Assembly (NCBI GenBank): GCA_964580585.1
Contig: CAZOKZ010000002.1
Location: forward strand, 124,001-188,000
Direction of reading: 5' to 3'
Source of the DNA: CAZOKZ01 sp964580585
GTDB taxonomy: Bacteria > Sumerlaeota > Sumerlaeia > SLMS01 > JAHLLQ01
Length of the DNA: 64,000 nt
Shown: in pieces, positions 49,921 to 58,284 of the stretch
Layout of the letters: every line of letters starts with the position of its first letter
How positions within the stretch are numbered: the first letter of the stretch is position 1
Position numbers and translations under genes: made by a program
The notes under the pieces: generated by a model
Database searches by the model: none
What the model was told of the DNA's origin: nothing
What the model saw: only the letters and a program-made list of their open reading frames with translations

Positions 49921-51786
49921 TTATAATCCCGCCGCCTTCGCTAGCAGCTTGTTCATGCGCTCGACCATGTTGCGCGGATCCATCAACAGCCCCGCCGCGA
50001 GCAATGCGTTGTCGAGCAATTGCTCGGACAAGTCTTTAGCGAATGCTTCGTCTTCCGAGCGCAACGTCTGGATTTTCCGCACCAACCCGTGTGCCGGGTT
50101 GATTTCGAGCGTCGTAAAGCTCGGGCCCGGTGTGTCGCGATTCATCGACATCATCACGCGCTGCATGGCGCTCGACATACCGGATTCGCTGGTGGCGGCG
50201 GCGGGACTCCTGGTCAGACGCTTGGAAACCTTTACCTGGCTGACGCGTTCACCCAGCGCCGACTTCAGCCAACCGCACAACGCCTCGGCATCGTCCTTCG
50301 ATAGTTCCTCGCCTTCGGCTTCCGGCTTCTCGCCCGGCAATTCCAGGTCGCCTTTGTCCGCCGACACGAGCTGCTTCTCGTCGAAGGAACTCAGGTTGTT
50401 CAGCACAAAGTCGTCGATGTTCTCGAACAGGTACAGAACTTCCAAATCGCGTTCCTTGAACGCTTCCAGGTACGGCCCGGCTTCGATGGCTTCGCGCGAA
50501 GGACCGTTTATATAGTAGATGTCTTTCTGCTCGGACTGCATGCGCGTGATGTATTCGTTCAGCGTCGTCGTTTTGCCCGGTTCGGTTTTCGAGGATTCGA
50601 AGCGCAACAGCTTGGCAAGGTCTTCACGGTGCGAGAAATCCTGGATCACGCCTTCTTTCAGGAAGTTGCTGTGTTGCTTGTAGAATTCCGCGAATTTTTC
50701 CGCGTCGTTCTTCGATTGCTCGTCCAGGAACTTGATGAATTTGCCGACGATCACGCGCTGGAGTTTCTGAATCAGGCGGCTGTCCTGCAACGTCTCGCGC
50801 GAGATGTTCAGCGGCAGGTCCTCGCTGTCGATCACACCTTTGACGAAGCGCATCCACTCGGGCAGCAATTCCTCGGGCTGCTTCATGATCATGACTTTGC
50901 GGCAATACAGGTCCACGCCGGGTTTCGTGCGGCCAAAACCGAAGTGCTCGAAGTTTTCCTGCGGCACAAAGAGCAACGCGTTGATCGCCAACGGCGCGTC
51001 GGCCTGGAAATGCAAGCGATACTGCGCTTCGCCGCCCGTGCCCGAAATGAATTTGAAGAACTCGGAATATTCCTCGTCCGTGACCTCGTTTTTGTTGCGC
51101 GTCCAGATGGCCTGGACGGTGTTGATTTTTTCTTCACCGAGCAAAATCGGAAAGTTCACGAAGTTCGAGAACTTCTGGATGATCGACTTCACACGGTATT
51201 CTTTCGCGTACTCGTCGTCCTCGTCACGAAGCTCCAACGTGATCCGCGTGCCGCGCTCGAGACCATCGACTGGCGTGATGGTGAACTCGCCAACACCTTC
51301 GCTCTCCCAACGCCAACCTTGTGAGTCAGAATGAAACGACCGCGTTTCGACTGTCACCTTTTTCGCCACCATGAACGCGCTGTAAAACCCGACGCCAAAC
51401 TGGCCGATCAGGTTCACGTCCTGCTTGGCGCCCTCGGCCATTTTGCTCAAAAACGACTTGGTGCCCGAGCGTGCAATGGTGCCGAGATTTTCGGTCAGCT
51501 CGTCGCGCGTCATGCCAATGCCCGAGTCGGCGATGGTGAAGGTTTTGGCTTCTTCATCGAGCGCGATGCGGATATCGAGCGCCGCGTCGCGCCCTGGGAT
51601 TTCTGGATTTACGAGCGTTTCGTGACGGAATTTCTCGAGCGCGTCGGCGGCGTTCGAGATGAGTTCGCGGACGAAAATTTCCTTATGCGTGTACAGCGAA
51701 TGGATAACGATATCGAGAAGTTGTTTGATTTCGGCCTGAAACGCGTGGGTTTCAGGGGCGGGTGCTTGAACGTTCGTCGTGCTCAT
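49921..51786 (-). CDS. htpG: Hsp90 chaperone HtpG, 621 aa
   Basis: The GHKL ATPase domain is clear: HSLYTHKEIFVRELISNAAD, TIADSGIGMTRDEL, LGTIARSGTKSF and LIGQFGVGFYSAFMVAKK. Middle-domain signatures LRDEDDEYAKEYRVKSIIQK, PLNISRETLQDSRL and the catalytic-loop Arg region follow, and the C-terminal dimerisation helices end NKLLAKAAGL. HtpG folds client proteins with ATP under stress. ATG 51786 is used, with GAGGAG ten bases ahead; a TTG two codons earlier is less likely. No CIRCE-like operator was noticed upstream. Confidence 0.98.
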   Translation of the reverse strand: MSTTNVQAPAPETHAFQAEIKQLLDIVIHSLYTHKEIFVRELISNAADALEKFRHETLVNPEIPGRDAALDIRIALDEEAKTFTIADSGIGMTRDELTENLGTIARSGTKSFLSKMAEGAKQDVNLIGQFGVGFYSAFMVAKKVTVETRSFHSDSQGWRWESEGVGEFTITPVDGLERGTRITLELRDEDDEYAKEYRVKSIIQKFSNFVNFPILLGEEKINTVQAIWTRNKNEVTDEEYSEFFKFISGTGGEAQYRLHFQADAPLAINALLFVPQENFEHFGFGRTKPGVDLYCRKVMIMKQPEELLPEWMRFVKGVIDSEDLPLNISRETLQDSRLIQKLQRVIVGKFIKFLDEQSKNDAEKFAEFYKQHSNFLKEGVIQDFSHREDLAKLLRFESSKTEPGKTTTLNEYITRMQSEQKDIYYINGPSREAIEAGPYLEAFKERDLEVLYLFENIDDFVLNNLSSFDEKQLVSADKGDLELPGEKPEAEGEELSKDDAEALCGWLKSALGERVSQVKVSKRLTRSPAAATSESGMSSAMQRVMMSMNRDTPGPSFTTLEINPAHGLVRKIQTLRSEDEAFAKDLSEQLLDNALLAAGLLMDPRNMVERMNKLLAKAAGL

Positions 51787-51884
51787 GCGCAATAGTCTCC
51801 TCGTGCGTGGGTGAGATTTGTTGTCGAGGAGGGGGTTTGCAAATGGGAGACCAATGGGCGAAGGTACGGGCGAGGGAAGTGGAA

Positions 51885-51965
51885 TTTCACCGCGAAGACG
51901 CGAAGCCGCGAAGAATCGCGAAGAAGTTTTTCCCGCGCGGAGACGCGGAGGCGCGGAGAAAATCG
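51885..51965. repeat. Low-complexity CGCGAAGA/CGCGGAGA repeat tract
   Basis: The tract reads CACCGCGAAGACGCGAAGCC, GCGAAGAATCGCGAAGAAG, then GCGCGGAGACGCGGAGGCG. Two related short-repeat blocks thus sit back to back between htpG and the gene at 52008. I have seen tracts of this type as dispersed repeats in many environmental genomes. They are not coding here. Confidence 0.6.
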
Positions 51966-52007
51966 GGATCGCTAATCTCCTGATTGGCGGCTTTTGCGTT
52001 TTCCACC

Positions 52008-52751
52008 TTATTTCTGAAAGAGATTATCTTCCAGCACCTGCGGCCTGAACGTCCCCTTTGTCTCTCGCGTGCGGAGGAATTGCCGCACCGAATACACAAT
52101 GGCCGTGTAGAAATTCATCTGCGAGGCTTCGCGGCGGCGCAGCCATTCGAAGGGCTGATCGGGCACACCGATGAAGGGGCGCAGACTCCACGTCATTTGC
52201 GCGGCAACGAATCCGTACAAACCAATCCACAGCACAAATACACTGGATGTCGTCAGGTGCAGTTTCCCGCCGAGTGCTGTCAAATCTGCATGCAACATGC
52301 GCAATCCGTAAATGCCCGCCACACCGCAAACAACAAGATGCAGCAGTTTGGAAAAGTGGTAGTCGGACGTGAATCCGAAAAACGCCAGCACGGGCGCGCA
52401 GGCGAGCACGATCAGCGCACCGACGGCGATAGGGTGCAACGCAATCGCGACGGTTTGCAAAAGTGTGGCCTGGCCTCCGCAGACGGCGTTCACGACAAAA
52501 AGCAACGGTAACGTGATCGCCAGCGAAAGCAAAGGGACGCTGGGTGCCTTGATCGCGGAGGATAAAATTTGTCGTCCCCCGCGAACGAAACCGAGAACCA
52601 CGCCGTAAACGCTGCCTCCAACGACGACAATCAAGAACAATGAAAGGATGATTTCCCAGGGATCCGACTGGCTTCCGATGGAAAGCGCCACTTGCTTAGG
52701 CGTACGAAGCAAATCGAGAATGAGCGTCCAAATACTTTGCGTTTCACTCAT
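52008..52751 (-). CDS. Conserved multi-span membrane protein (Yip1-like layout), 247 aa
   Basis: After a 30-residue soluble start (SETQSIWTLILDLLRTPKQV), the protein has about six spans, for example LFLIVVVGGSVYGVVLGFV, LSLAITLPLLFVVNAVCG and PIAVGALIVLACAPVLAFFG. GGRQILSSAIKAPSVPLL between spans 1 and 2 is the most distinctive block. The tail is basic. I recall such proteins from planctomycete- and verrucomicrobia-like genomes carrying an uninformative 'actin-binding WH2' label; no function is known. The start at 52751 has AGGA nine bases ahead. It is divergent from the AraC gene, which starts 46 bases away. Confidence 0.6.
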   Translation of the reverse strand: MSETQSIWTLILDLLRTPKQVALSIGSQSDPWEIILSLFLIVVVGGSVYGVVLGFVRGGRQILSSAIKAPSVPLLSLAITLPLLFVVNAVCGGQATLLQTVAIALHPIAVGALIVLACAPVLAFFGFTSDYHFSKLLHLVVCGVAGIYGLRMLHADLTALGGKLHLTTSSVFVLWIGLYGFVAAQMTWSLRPFIGVPDQPFEWLRRREASQMNFYTAIVYSVRQFLRTRETKGTFRPQVLEDNLFQK

Positions 52752-52797
52752 GAATGTGTTTCCTTTTGAGTTAAAATTAGATCGTCCGAATTGATTT

Positions 52798-53679
52798 ATG
52801 CACATAAGTGGGAATAATGGAATGGCTCGCGCTCTCGAAAACCTTTGTGATACTCTCATTCTAACCGAGCAATGTCGTGAACGATTCCTCCCGCTTGCCA
52901 AAGCGGAGGGAAACGCCCTGCGCGAACGTGGAGTCAGCATGGCGGGTATCAGCCGATTGCATCGTGGGTATGAAGTCTCGCGCATGGCGCCACGCTATCA
53001 TGTGGTGCTCTTCACGGTCGCGGGTGAAGCGATTCTGGAAACGAAACAGGGCAAAGCGAGGATTGAAAAAAACACGATGACGCTGCTTCCAGCGGGCCAT
53101 TCGTACCACTACGCAGCCTCGCGGCGTGGGTGGACCGTGGTTTGGTTTCACCTGCGACAAATTCGCCGATGGCGAAATCGATTGCCGGATATTCCTGAAA
53201 TCCGCCCGATGCCAAACACGCAACGTTTACATCAATTAGCCGAACTCTTTACGGAGGAAACGGGGGACGGACACGAAACCGAGGCTCGGCACCTTGGCGC
53301 GGCATTAGGCAAAGCGCTTGACCGAGTGATGGAAAATGCCCCTACCGAATCTTCATCCTGGGAATTGCAACTTCGGGCGGTGCAACGTGCGGTCGAAGAA
53401 AACCTGGCTTTCGGATGGACGGTGGAGGAATTGGCGCGTCGAGCACACGTTTCGCCTCAACATTTCCACCGTTTAGCGCTCGATCATTGGGACACCCCGC
53501 CACTGCGGATGGTCACGCGGCTGCGAATGGATCACGCGGCGCTTTTGCTCGAGCATACCAGCTTGCGCATCGGCGACATCGCGGGGCTTGTGGGGTATTC
53601 GGACGCGTTTGCGTTCTCGACGGCATTCCGGCGCGAAAAAGGAATTAGTCCCAGAGAAGCGCGGAAATGGGAGAGATAA
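52798..53679 (+). CDS. AraC family transcriptional regulator, 293 aa
   Basis: An N-terminal cupin-like sensor domain (YHVVLFTVAGEAILETKQGK, NTMTLLPAGHSYHY) precedes two C-terminal helix-turn-helix motifs. These are in FGWTVEELARRAHVSPQHFH (about 202-221) and LRIGDIAGLVGYSDAFAFSTAFRREKG, the latter carrying the classic AraC recognition block. A sugar or small ligand probably binds the cupin. The divergent membrane-protein gene 46 bases away is the most likely target. An ATG eight codons later (52822) is another possible start. It contains one mismatched motif copy at 53263. Confidence 0.9.
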   Translation: MHISGNNGMARALENLCDTLILTEQCRERFLPLAKAEGNALRERGVSMAGISRLHRGYEVSRMAPRYHVVLFTVAGEAILETKQGKARIEKNTMTLLPAGHSYHYAASRRGWTVVWFHLRQIRRWRNRLPDIPEIRPMPNTQRLHQLAELFTEETGDGHETEARHLGAALGKALDRVMENAPTESSSWELQLRAVQRAVEENLAFGWTVEELARRAHVSPQHFHRLALDHWDTPPLRMVTRLRMDHAALLLEHTSLRIGDIAGLVGYSDAFAFSTAFRREKGISPREARKWER

Positions 53680-53683
53680 TTCG

Positions 53684-53980
53684 CTATCCTATTTTTCTCG
53701 TTTTCCAATAGTCTGGTTCACGATGCAAATGCATGACCGCCAAAATATAAAGTTCCCGGTCGTCCACCCTGTACAGAACTCCATATGGAAATCTTTGAGA
53801 CAGTGCACGTCGGATTTCACCATCGATGATTGGCCATGCCATGGGAAAAGCGCTCACGCGTTGTATTACCGCGCGAATTTCCAAGGCAAAATCATATCCC
53901 AAACCCGTCTGACTGGCTTCATAATAGTCAATGGTTTGAAGGAATTCTGTTTCGGCTTCCGGGTGAAAGAAAATATTCAC
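53684..53980 (-). CDS. RelE/ParE family toxin (module 1), 98 aa
   Basis: MNIFFHPEAETEFLQTIDYY begins the RelE/ParE fold. GYDFALEIRAVIQRVSAFPM, IRRALSQRFPYGVLYRVDDR and YILAVMHLHREPDYW complete it, with the conserved Arg residues and the C-terminal HxHREPxYW. ParE-like proteins poison gyrase; RelE-like ones cleave mRNA on ribosomes. This 'RxPxxW' subgroup is not resolved. Its ATG overlaps the antitoxin stop by four bases. Confidence 0.92.
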   Translation of the reverse strand: MNIFFHPEAETEFLQTIDYYEASQTGLGYDFALEIRAVIQRVSAFPMAWPIIDGEIRRALSQRFPYGVLYRVDDRELYILAVMHLHREPDYWKTRKIG

Positions 53981-54201
53981 TGTTCAAATCGTTTTAGGAT
54001 TTTAGTGAACACTTCCTCGGCGGGAACGGCTTGCGTTTGCCCGGAACGAAGTTGTTCGAGGCGTTCGCGGGCCACGGCAGTCCATTGCCGGTCGATGTCG
54101 GACTCGGGCACGTTCAGCGAGCGCAGTACGGCATCAGCTATTTGGGCGCGTTCTTCCACCGGCAGGGAAATGGCTTCGGCAATCAGGTCTTTGGCGTTCA
54201 T
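53977..54201 (-). CDS. Addiction-module antitoxin (CHP02574-like, module 1), 74 aa
   Basis: A short acidic protein starting MNAKDLIAEAISLPVEERAQ, then ADAVLRSLNVPESDIDRQWT and RLEQLRSGQTQAVPAEEVF. This is the pattern of the 'putative addiction module component' family, which neutralises RelE/ParE toxins and usually represses its own promoter. The start at 54201 matches the family N-terminus; a longer frame to 54249 is less likely. It is translationally coupled to the toxin. Confidence 0.88.
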   Translation of the reverse strand: MNAKDLIAEAISLPVEERAQIADAVLRSLNVPESDIDRQWTAVARERLEQLRSGQTQAVPAEEVFTKILKRFEQ

Positions 54202-54591
54202 GGCGTTTGCCTCGAAGTCAGATTGATCGATTTCTATGCGCAACCCCACTGCTGATCAATCCAATTCAGTAAAATCCCAAATACGGTCAGGAACTTCTGA
54301 AGCTTCCAAGATCGAGGTGCGCATCGAAGCGCTGGAAATCGCGCCGGAACAGCTTATTGATCTTCATAAGAACGATTGTCGTCGCGTTTGGTGAGCGTGA
54401 TTTGATCGGAAGACACGGTGGATTTGCTGATATTTTGCCCTTTCAGGGCTTGGTAAACAATCGTCTCAACCCTAGGGCTGCGCGCTTCGCGCTCTGCCCC
54501 AGGCTAAGGAATCGCGCCCCGTTGGGGCGATAAACGTTGCCAGTTGTCGAAATTCGCACACTGAAAATGACGTAAACTTTTTCTGTGAAGA
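54202..54591. other. Gap between the two toxin-antitoxin modules: ribE-like fragment and partial repeat
   Basis: The region holds a 37-base stretch (54314-54350) that matches ribE at 55444-55480 in 33 positions and in the same reading frame. It also holds a partial copy (54447-54526) of the inverted-repeat element found at 59366-59580. A 51-codon frame spanning the ribE-like stretch (54236-54391) is open but unsupported. Confidence 0.5.
54447..54526 (+). repeat. Partial copy of the 59.4 kb inverted-repeat element
   Basis: It shares CTTTCAGGGCT, GCGCGCTTCGCGCTCTGCC, CCAGGCT and CGCCCC-TTGGGGC with the right arm at 59490-59580, in the same order and similar spacing. The left arm is missing, so it looks like a truncated element. 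Confidence 0.65.
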
Positions 54592-54885
54592 TCAATCAGA
54601 TAACCGGGACCGCGTCCAGGATGGATTCCGCCGACAATCCAAGACGGCATAAACTCTAACGATCTCGTTTTCGATTCGATAGTAGGCGGCAAAGGGAAAA
54701 CGCTTGGAGAGAAGCCGATGATAGCCGCAATAAACGGAATGAATTCCGGCGTACAATTGTAACGAGTCAATGTCGGAAAAAAGAGAATCGAGAAAGTAAT
54801 CGCCGAGCCCTTTTCCCTGCCCTTCATAGAAGCGATAGCCCTCGACAAGGTCTCGTTGGGCCTCGTCAAGAATTTGCACTCTCAT
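54592..54885 (-). CDS. RelE/ParE family toxin (module 2), 97 aa
   Basis: MRVQILDEAQRDLVEGYRFY, GKGLGDYFLDSLFSDIDSL, GYHRLLSKRFPFAAYYRIEN and VYAVLDCRRNP-W form the RelE/ParE fold, with the late CRRxPxW in place of HREPxYW. It is distantly related to the module 1 toxin, so the two modules are separate acquisitions or an old duplication. The ATG overlaps the antitoxin stop (ATGA). Confidence 0.9.
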   Translation of the reverse strand: MRVQILDEAQRDLVEGYRFYEGQGKGLGDYFLDSLFSDIDSLQLYAGIHSVYCGYHRLLSKRFPFAAYYRIENEIVRVYAVLDCRRNPSWTRSRLSD

Positions 54886-55100
54886 TGCGTGGCATCCCGG
54901 ATGTTCTGCTTCGCTTTCGTCCAGTCGATAAATGCAGAGGAACCATCCTCAACCTGCCTCTGGCGTTCCTCAAGGATACTGCCATGCCAGTCAGGAGACG
55001 GAACGTTCTCGGATGTGCGACATAAGTCTTCCCAAATATCCTCTAGTGCGAGAAGCTTTTCTTCTGTTGTCATTTTATCGAGTGGTAAAGTCAACTTCAT
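54882..55100 (-). CDS. Addiction-module antitoxin (module 2), 72 aa
   Basis: Begins MKLTLPLDKMTTEEKLLALE, then DIWEDLCRTSENVPSPDWHG and ILEERQRQVEDGSSAFIDW, typical of small acidic antitoxins of RelE/ParE modules (the 'PxPxWH...L' element recurs in the family). The start at 55100 is set by GGAGAG four bases upstream. It lies directly upstream of, and coupled to, the module 2 toxin. Autoregulation is likely but the operator is not visible. Confidence 0.87.
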   Translation of the reverse strand: MKLTLPLDKMTTEEKLLALEDIWEDLCRTSENVPSPDWHGSILEERQRQVEDGSSAFIDWTKAKQNIRDATQ

Positions 55101-55228
55101 GAGACTCTCCTTCAATTCCTGCCATCTGATAGTATCTATCTTAGGCGGATAATCAGGGACTCTGCAATCATGATTTTAATCCTCTTACGCCCGCCGCCAT
55201 CGGTACTTCACTACTTATCCTGAGTAGA

Positions 55229-55299
55229 GAAGGAGAACGGGCATCTTGCCCGTTCCAAGCGATTTTCATCAAAACGGGCGGGGACGCCCGTTCTCCTTT
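55229..55299. repeat. Inverted-repeat element with two nested hairpins, between module 2 and ribE
   Basis: AGGAGAACGGGC (55231-55242) pairs with GCCCGTTCTCCT (55286-55297) to form the outer arms. Inside are GAACGGGC/GCCCGTTC and ACGGGCG/CGCCCGT hairpins. It resembles small dispersed palindromic elements (REP/MITE-like). No second copy was found in this window. Confidence 0.6.
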
Positions 55300-55377
55300 C
55301 ATGCTCCCCCAACACTCCCATTGCCATCCCTCTCCCCCATCGCACTGAATGCCTCGACTTGAATTCGGGAGAATTGT

Positions 55378-56031
55378 ATGTTCACCGGTCTGATTGAATG
55401 TATGGGGACGGTGGTGGCGGTGCGCGAGCGCGGCTCGGGGGTCGAAGTTCGCATCGAGGCGCCGGAAATCGCGCCGGAACTCTCGCGCGGCGAAAGCGTT
55501 GCAGTCGATGGCTGTTGCTTGACGGTCGAGACGTTCGACGCGGGCGGGTTTACGATGTTTGCGTCGCCGGAAACGATGCGCAAGACGGCGCTGGGCGACC
55601 GTAAACCGGGCAGCCGCGTGAATCTGGAGCGCGCACTGGCATTCGGCGCGCGGCTCGGCGGACACTTGGTTTCGGGCCATGTCGATACGACGGGGCGGTT
55701 TCGCTCGGCGCGTGCCACGGGCGAGGCCTGGGAGGTCTGGATCGAAGCGCCCGAATCGATTCTGCGCCAGAGCATTGCGAAGGGCTCGGTGGCGGTGGAC
55801 GGAATTAGCCTGACGATCGTCGATCTGACGGACGAGGCGTTTTCGCTGTGGATCATTCCAGAGACTTGGGAACGCACGACGTTGGCGCTACGTGCACCGG
55901 GCGACCGGGTGAATCTGGAAAGCGATCTGATCGGCAAGTACGTTGGGCGGTATCTGGAGGGGCTGGGGGGCGGTGGCGCGGAGCGTGATAAGCAGCTTCG
56001 CGAGGTTTGGGAGCGGTTCAATTCCGTTTAG
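55378..56031 (+). CDS. ribE: Riboflavin synthase alpha subunit
   Basis: Two lumazine-binding barrels are present: MFTGLIECMGTVVAVRERGS, SVAVDGCCLTVETFDAGGFT, LGGHLVSGHVDTTGRF, then KGSVAVDGISLTIVD, FSLWIIPETWERTTL and VNLESDLIGKYVGRYL. The enzyme joins two 6,7-dimethyl-8-ribityllumazines to make riboflavin. At 217 residues it is a normal length. GGGAG lies six bases before the ATG. There is no FMN riboswitch upstream and no other rib gene nearby. Confidence 0.96.
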   Translation: MFTGLIECMGTVVAVRERGSGVEVRIEAPEIAPELSRGESVAVDGCCLTVETFDAGGFTMFASPETMRKTALGDRKPGSRVNLERALAFGARLGGHLVSGHVDTTGRFRSARATGEAWEVWIEAPESILRQSIAKGSVAVDGISLTIVDLTDEAFSLWIIPETWERTTLALRAPGDRVNLESDLIGKYVGRYLEGLGGGGAERDKQLREVWERFNSV

Positions 56032-56250
56032 ACCGAAAAAAAAGAGGCGAGGGTGGCCCTTTTTCGTGGAAACCGCAACATTGGTGGGGGTCTAATCGGT
56101 TTCACCTTGACTGGATTGCTCCGGAGTCGGGAAAAAAATGCGAATATCGCGGTGGGATTCAGTTGTTTTGACATGCAACTTGCGATAGGTTTACGTCGTT
56201 TTGTCGAATAAGGCCCCCATGGTGGAGAGAATCAAAAGGATCTGTTTGTT

Positions 56251-58284
56251 ATGAATAGCTTAAAATCGGCTGTAATATGGATCGTCATCTTCGTGGTGTG
56301 TATCGTTTTGGCCATGCAGGTGTTGAGCCGTGACGTGCCCATGGAACTTGGCATTTTGGAATTTTACAAAGTCGCCGAAGTCAATCAGCTGAAGGACGAC
56401 AATGGGAATACGACGGGCAACAGCGCTTTCAAGGGCGAAGTTAAGGACACAGGCGGCAAGATCGAAGGTAAAATCCTGAGCACGGCTACGTTGCCGAAGT
56501 CGGTGACAGCCAAGCGCGATAAACTGCCGGGAACGCATCAACCGGAGGATCCGGTTCCCTTTGTGGTGAAATATCTCAACGGCCAGGAAGACGAAGTATT
56601 GCTGGCGATGCAGGCATACGGTGTGACGGATTACAATGGTTCGCCACAATCGACGATGCTGACGCAACTCGCGATCACGGTGCTGATTCCGGTGCTGATT
56701 ATCGTGGCATTGTGGATGCTTTTCGTGCGCCAGGTACAAAGCAGCGGCAACAAGGCGATGTCGTTCGGCAAATCACGCGCGAAATTGATCGCCGAGGGCC
56801 AGGTGAAGGTTTCGTTCGAGGACGTGGCGGGCGTGGACGAGGCGAAGGAAGAGTTGTGCGAGGTTGTAGATTTCCTGAAAGACCCGAAGAAATTCAGCCG
56901 CCTGGGCGGGAAAATTCCGAAAGGCGTGTTGCTGTACGGTCCTCCCGGAACGGGCAAGACGCTGCTGGCGAAAGCCGTCGCGGGTGAAGCGAACGTGCCG
57001 TTTTTCTCGATTTCCGGCTCGGACTTTGTGGAAATGTTCGTCGGTGTCGGCGCCAGTCGCGTGCGTGATCTGTTCGAGCAGGCCAAGAAGAGCAAACCGT
57101 GCCTGATTTTCATCGATGAAATCGACGCGGTGGGCCGTCATCGTTTTGCCGGCATTGGCGGCGGACACGACGAACGCGAACAGACGTTGAACCAGTTGCT
57201 GGTCGAGATGGACGGTTTTGCCACGAACGAAGGTGTGATCCTGATCGCAGCCACCAACCGCCCGGACGTTCTCGACCCGGCGCTGCTGCGTCCAGGCCGT
57301 TTCGATCGTCAGATTGCCGTGGATTATCCGGACGTCGAAGGGCGCTCGCGCATCTTGAAGGTTCATGCGAAGAACGTGAAATTGGCCCCGGACGTGGAAC
57401 TGGTTTCTATCGCCAAGGGAACGCCAGGATTCAGCGGTGCGGACCTTGCCAATATTATCAACGAAGCTGCGTTGCTCGCGGCACGTGGCAACAAGACGAC
57501 TATCGAACAAGACGATCTGGAAGAAGCGAAAGATCGCGTGATGATGGGTCCCGAACGCCGGAGTTTACGTATTACAGATGACGAAAAGCGTAAGACGGCA
57601 ATTCACGAAGCGGGTCACGCTATTGCAGCGCACTTCACCCCGGGCGCCGATCCGGTACACAAAATTACGATTATTCCCCGTGGTCGCAGCCTTGGCCTGA
57701 CCTCCATGCTTCCGTCCGAGGAAAAACACAGCCAGACCAAGAGCGAACTCAAGGCGCACATGGTCGTGTTTCTGGGTGGTATGATGGCGGAAAGAATTGT
57801 CCTGGGCGAAACGGCCACGGGCGTCAGCAACGATCTGCAACGTCTGACCGCGATGGCACGTCGGATGATTTGCGAATTCGGCATGAGTGATCGTCTTGGT
57901 CCACGTACATTCGGCGAAGCGCGCTCGAACGTCTTCCTGGGCCGCGATATGGGCAACGAAGGCCGCGATTACGGCGAAGAAGTCGCCCAGATCATCGATG
58001 CAGAAGTCAAATCGTTGATCGATGAAGCGAACGCTCACGCGGAACGGATTCTGAGCGAACAACGCGAATTGCTTGATCGCGTGACGACGGCACTGATTGA
58101 ACGTGAAACGATCGACGCCGAAGAATTCCGTCTTCTGATTGAAGGAGAAACGTTGCCGCCGTTGTTCAAGAAGGGCGATAACGACGAAAAGAAACAACCA
58201 CCGAAAGAAGACGAGGCAAAGGCGAAAAAAACGCCGCCCCGCATCAGCGATTTCCTCGATAACCCACGACAGGTTCCCAGTTAA
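56251..58284 (+). CDS. ftsH: ATP-dependent membrane zinc protease FtsH, 677 aa
   Basis: Two spans (6-25 and about 140-158) flank a periplasmic domain. The AAA domain has Walker A GPPGTGKT (230-237), Walker B LIFIDEIDAVG, the pore loop EMFVGVGASRVRDLF (261-275), GGGHDEREQTLNQLLVEMDG and the SRH ATNRPDVLDPALLRPGRFD. The zinc protease motif HEAGH is at 452-456. A Lys/Glu-rich tail ends the protein. FtsH degrades membrane and regulatory proteins with ATP. The site AAGGA lies ten bases before the ATG. The stop overlaps the TPR gene start by one base. Confidence 0.98.
   Translation: MNSLKSAVIWIVIFVVCIVLAMQVLSRDVPMELGILEFYKVAEVNQLKDDNGNTTGNSAFKGEVKDTGGKIEGKILSTATLPKSVTAKRDKLPGTHQPEDPVPFVVKYLNGQEDEVLLAMQAYGVTDYNGSPQSTMLTQLAITVLIPVLIIVALWMLFVRQVQSSGNKAMSFGKSRAKLIAEGQVKVSFEDVAGVDEAKEELCEVVDFLKDPKKFSRLGGKIPKGVLLYGPPGTGKTLLAKAVAGEANVPFFSISGSDFVEMFVGVGASRVRDLFEQAKKSKPCLIFIDEIDAVGRHRFAGIGGGHDEREQTLNQLLVEMDGFATNEGVILIAATNRPDVLDPALLRPGRFDRQIAVDYPDVEGRSRILKVHAKNVKLAPDVELVSIAKGTPGFSGADLANIINEAALLAARGNKTTIEQDDLEEAKDRVMMGPERRSLRITDDEKRKTAIHEAGHAIAAHFTPGADPVHKITIIPRGRSLGLTSMLPSEEKHSQTKSELKAHMVVFLGGMMAERIVLGETATGVSNDLQRLTAMARRMICEFGMSDRLGPRTFGEARSNVFLGRDMGNEGRDYGEEVAQIIDAEVKSLIDEANAHAERILSEQRELLDRVTTALIERETIDAEEFRLLIEGETLPPLFKKGDNDEKKQPPKEDEAKAKKTPPRISDFLDNPRQVPS

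Noticed and set aside
51885..51965. CRISPR-like short repeats
   Set aside because: The units are imperfect, run directly into each other and have no spacers of constant length; no cas genes are present.
54236..54391. 51-codon plus-strand frame between the toxin modules
   Set aside because: The only recognisable part is the ribE-like fragment; no ribosome site. Treated as a relic.
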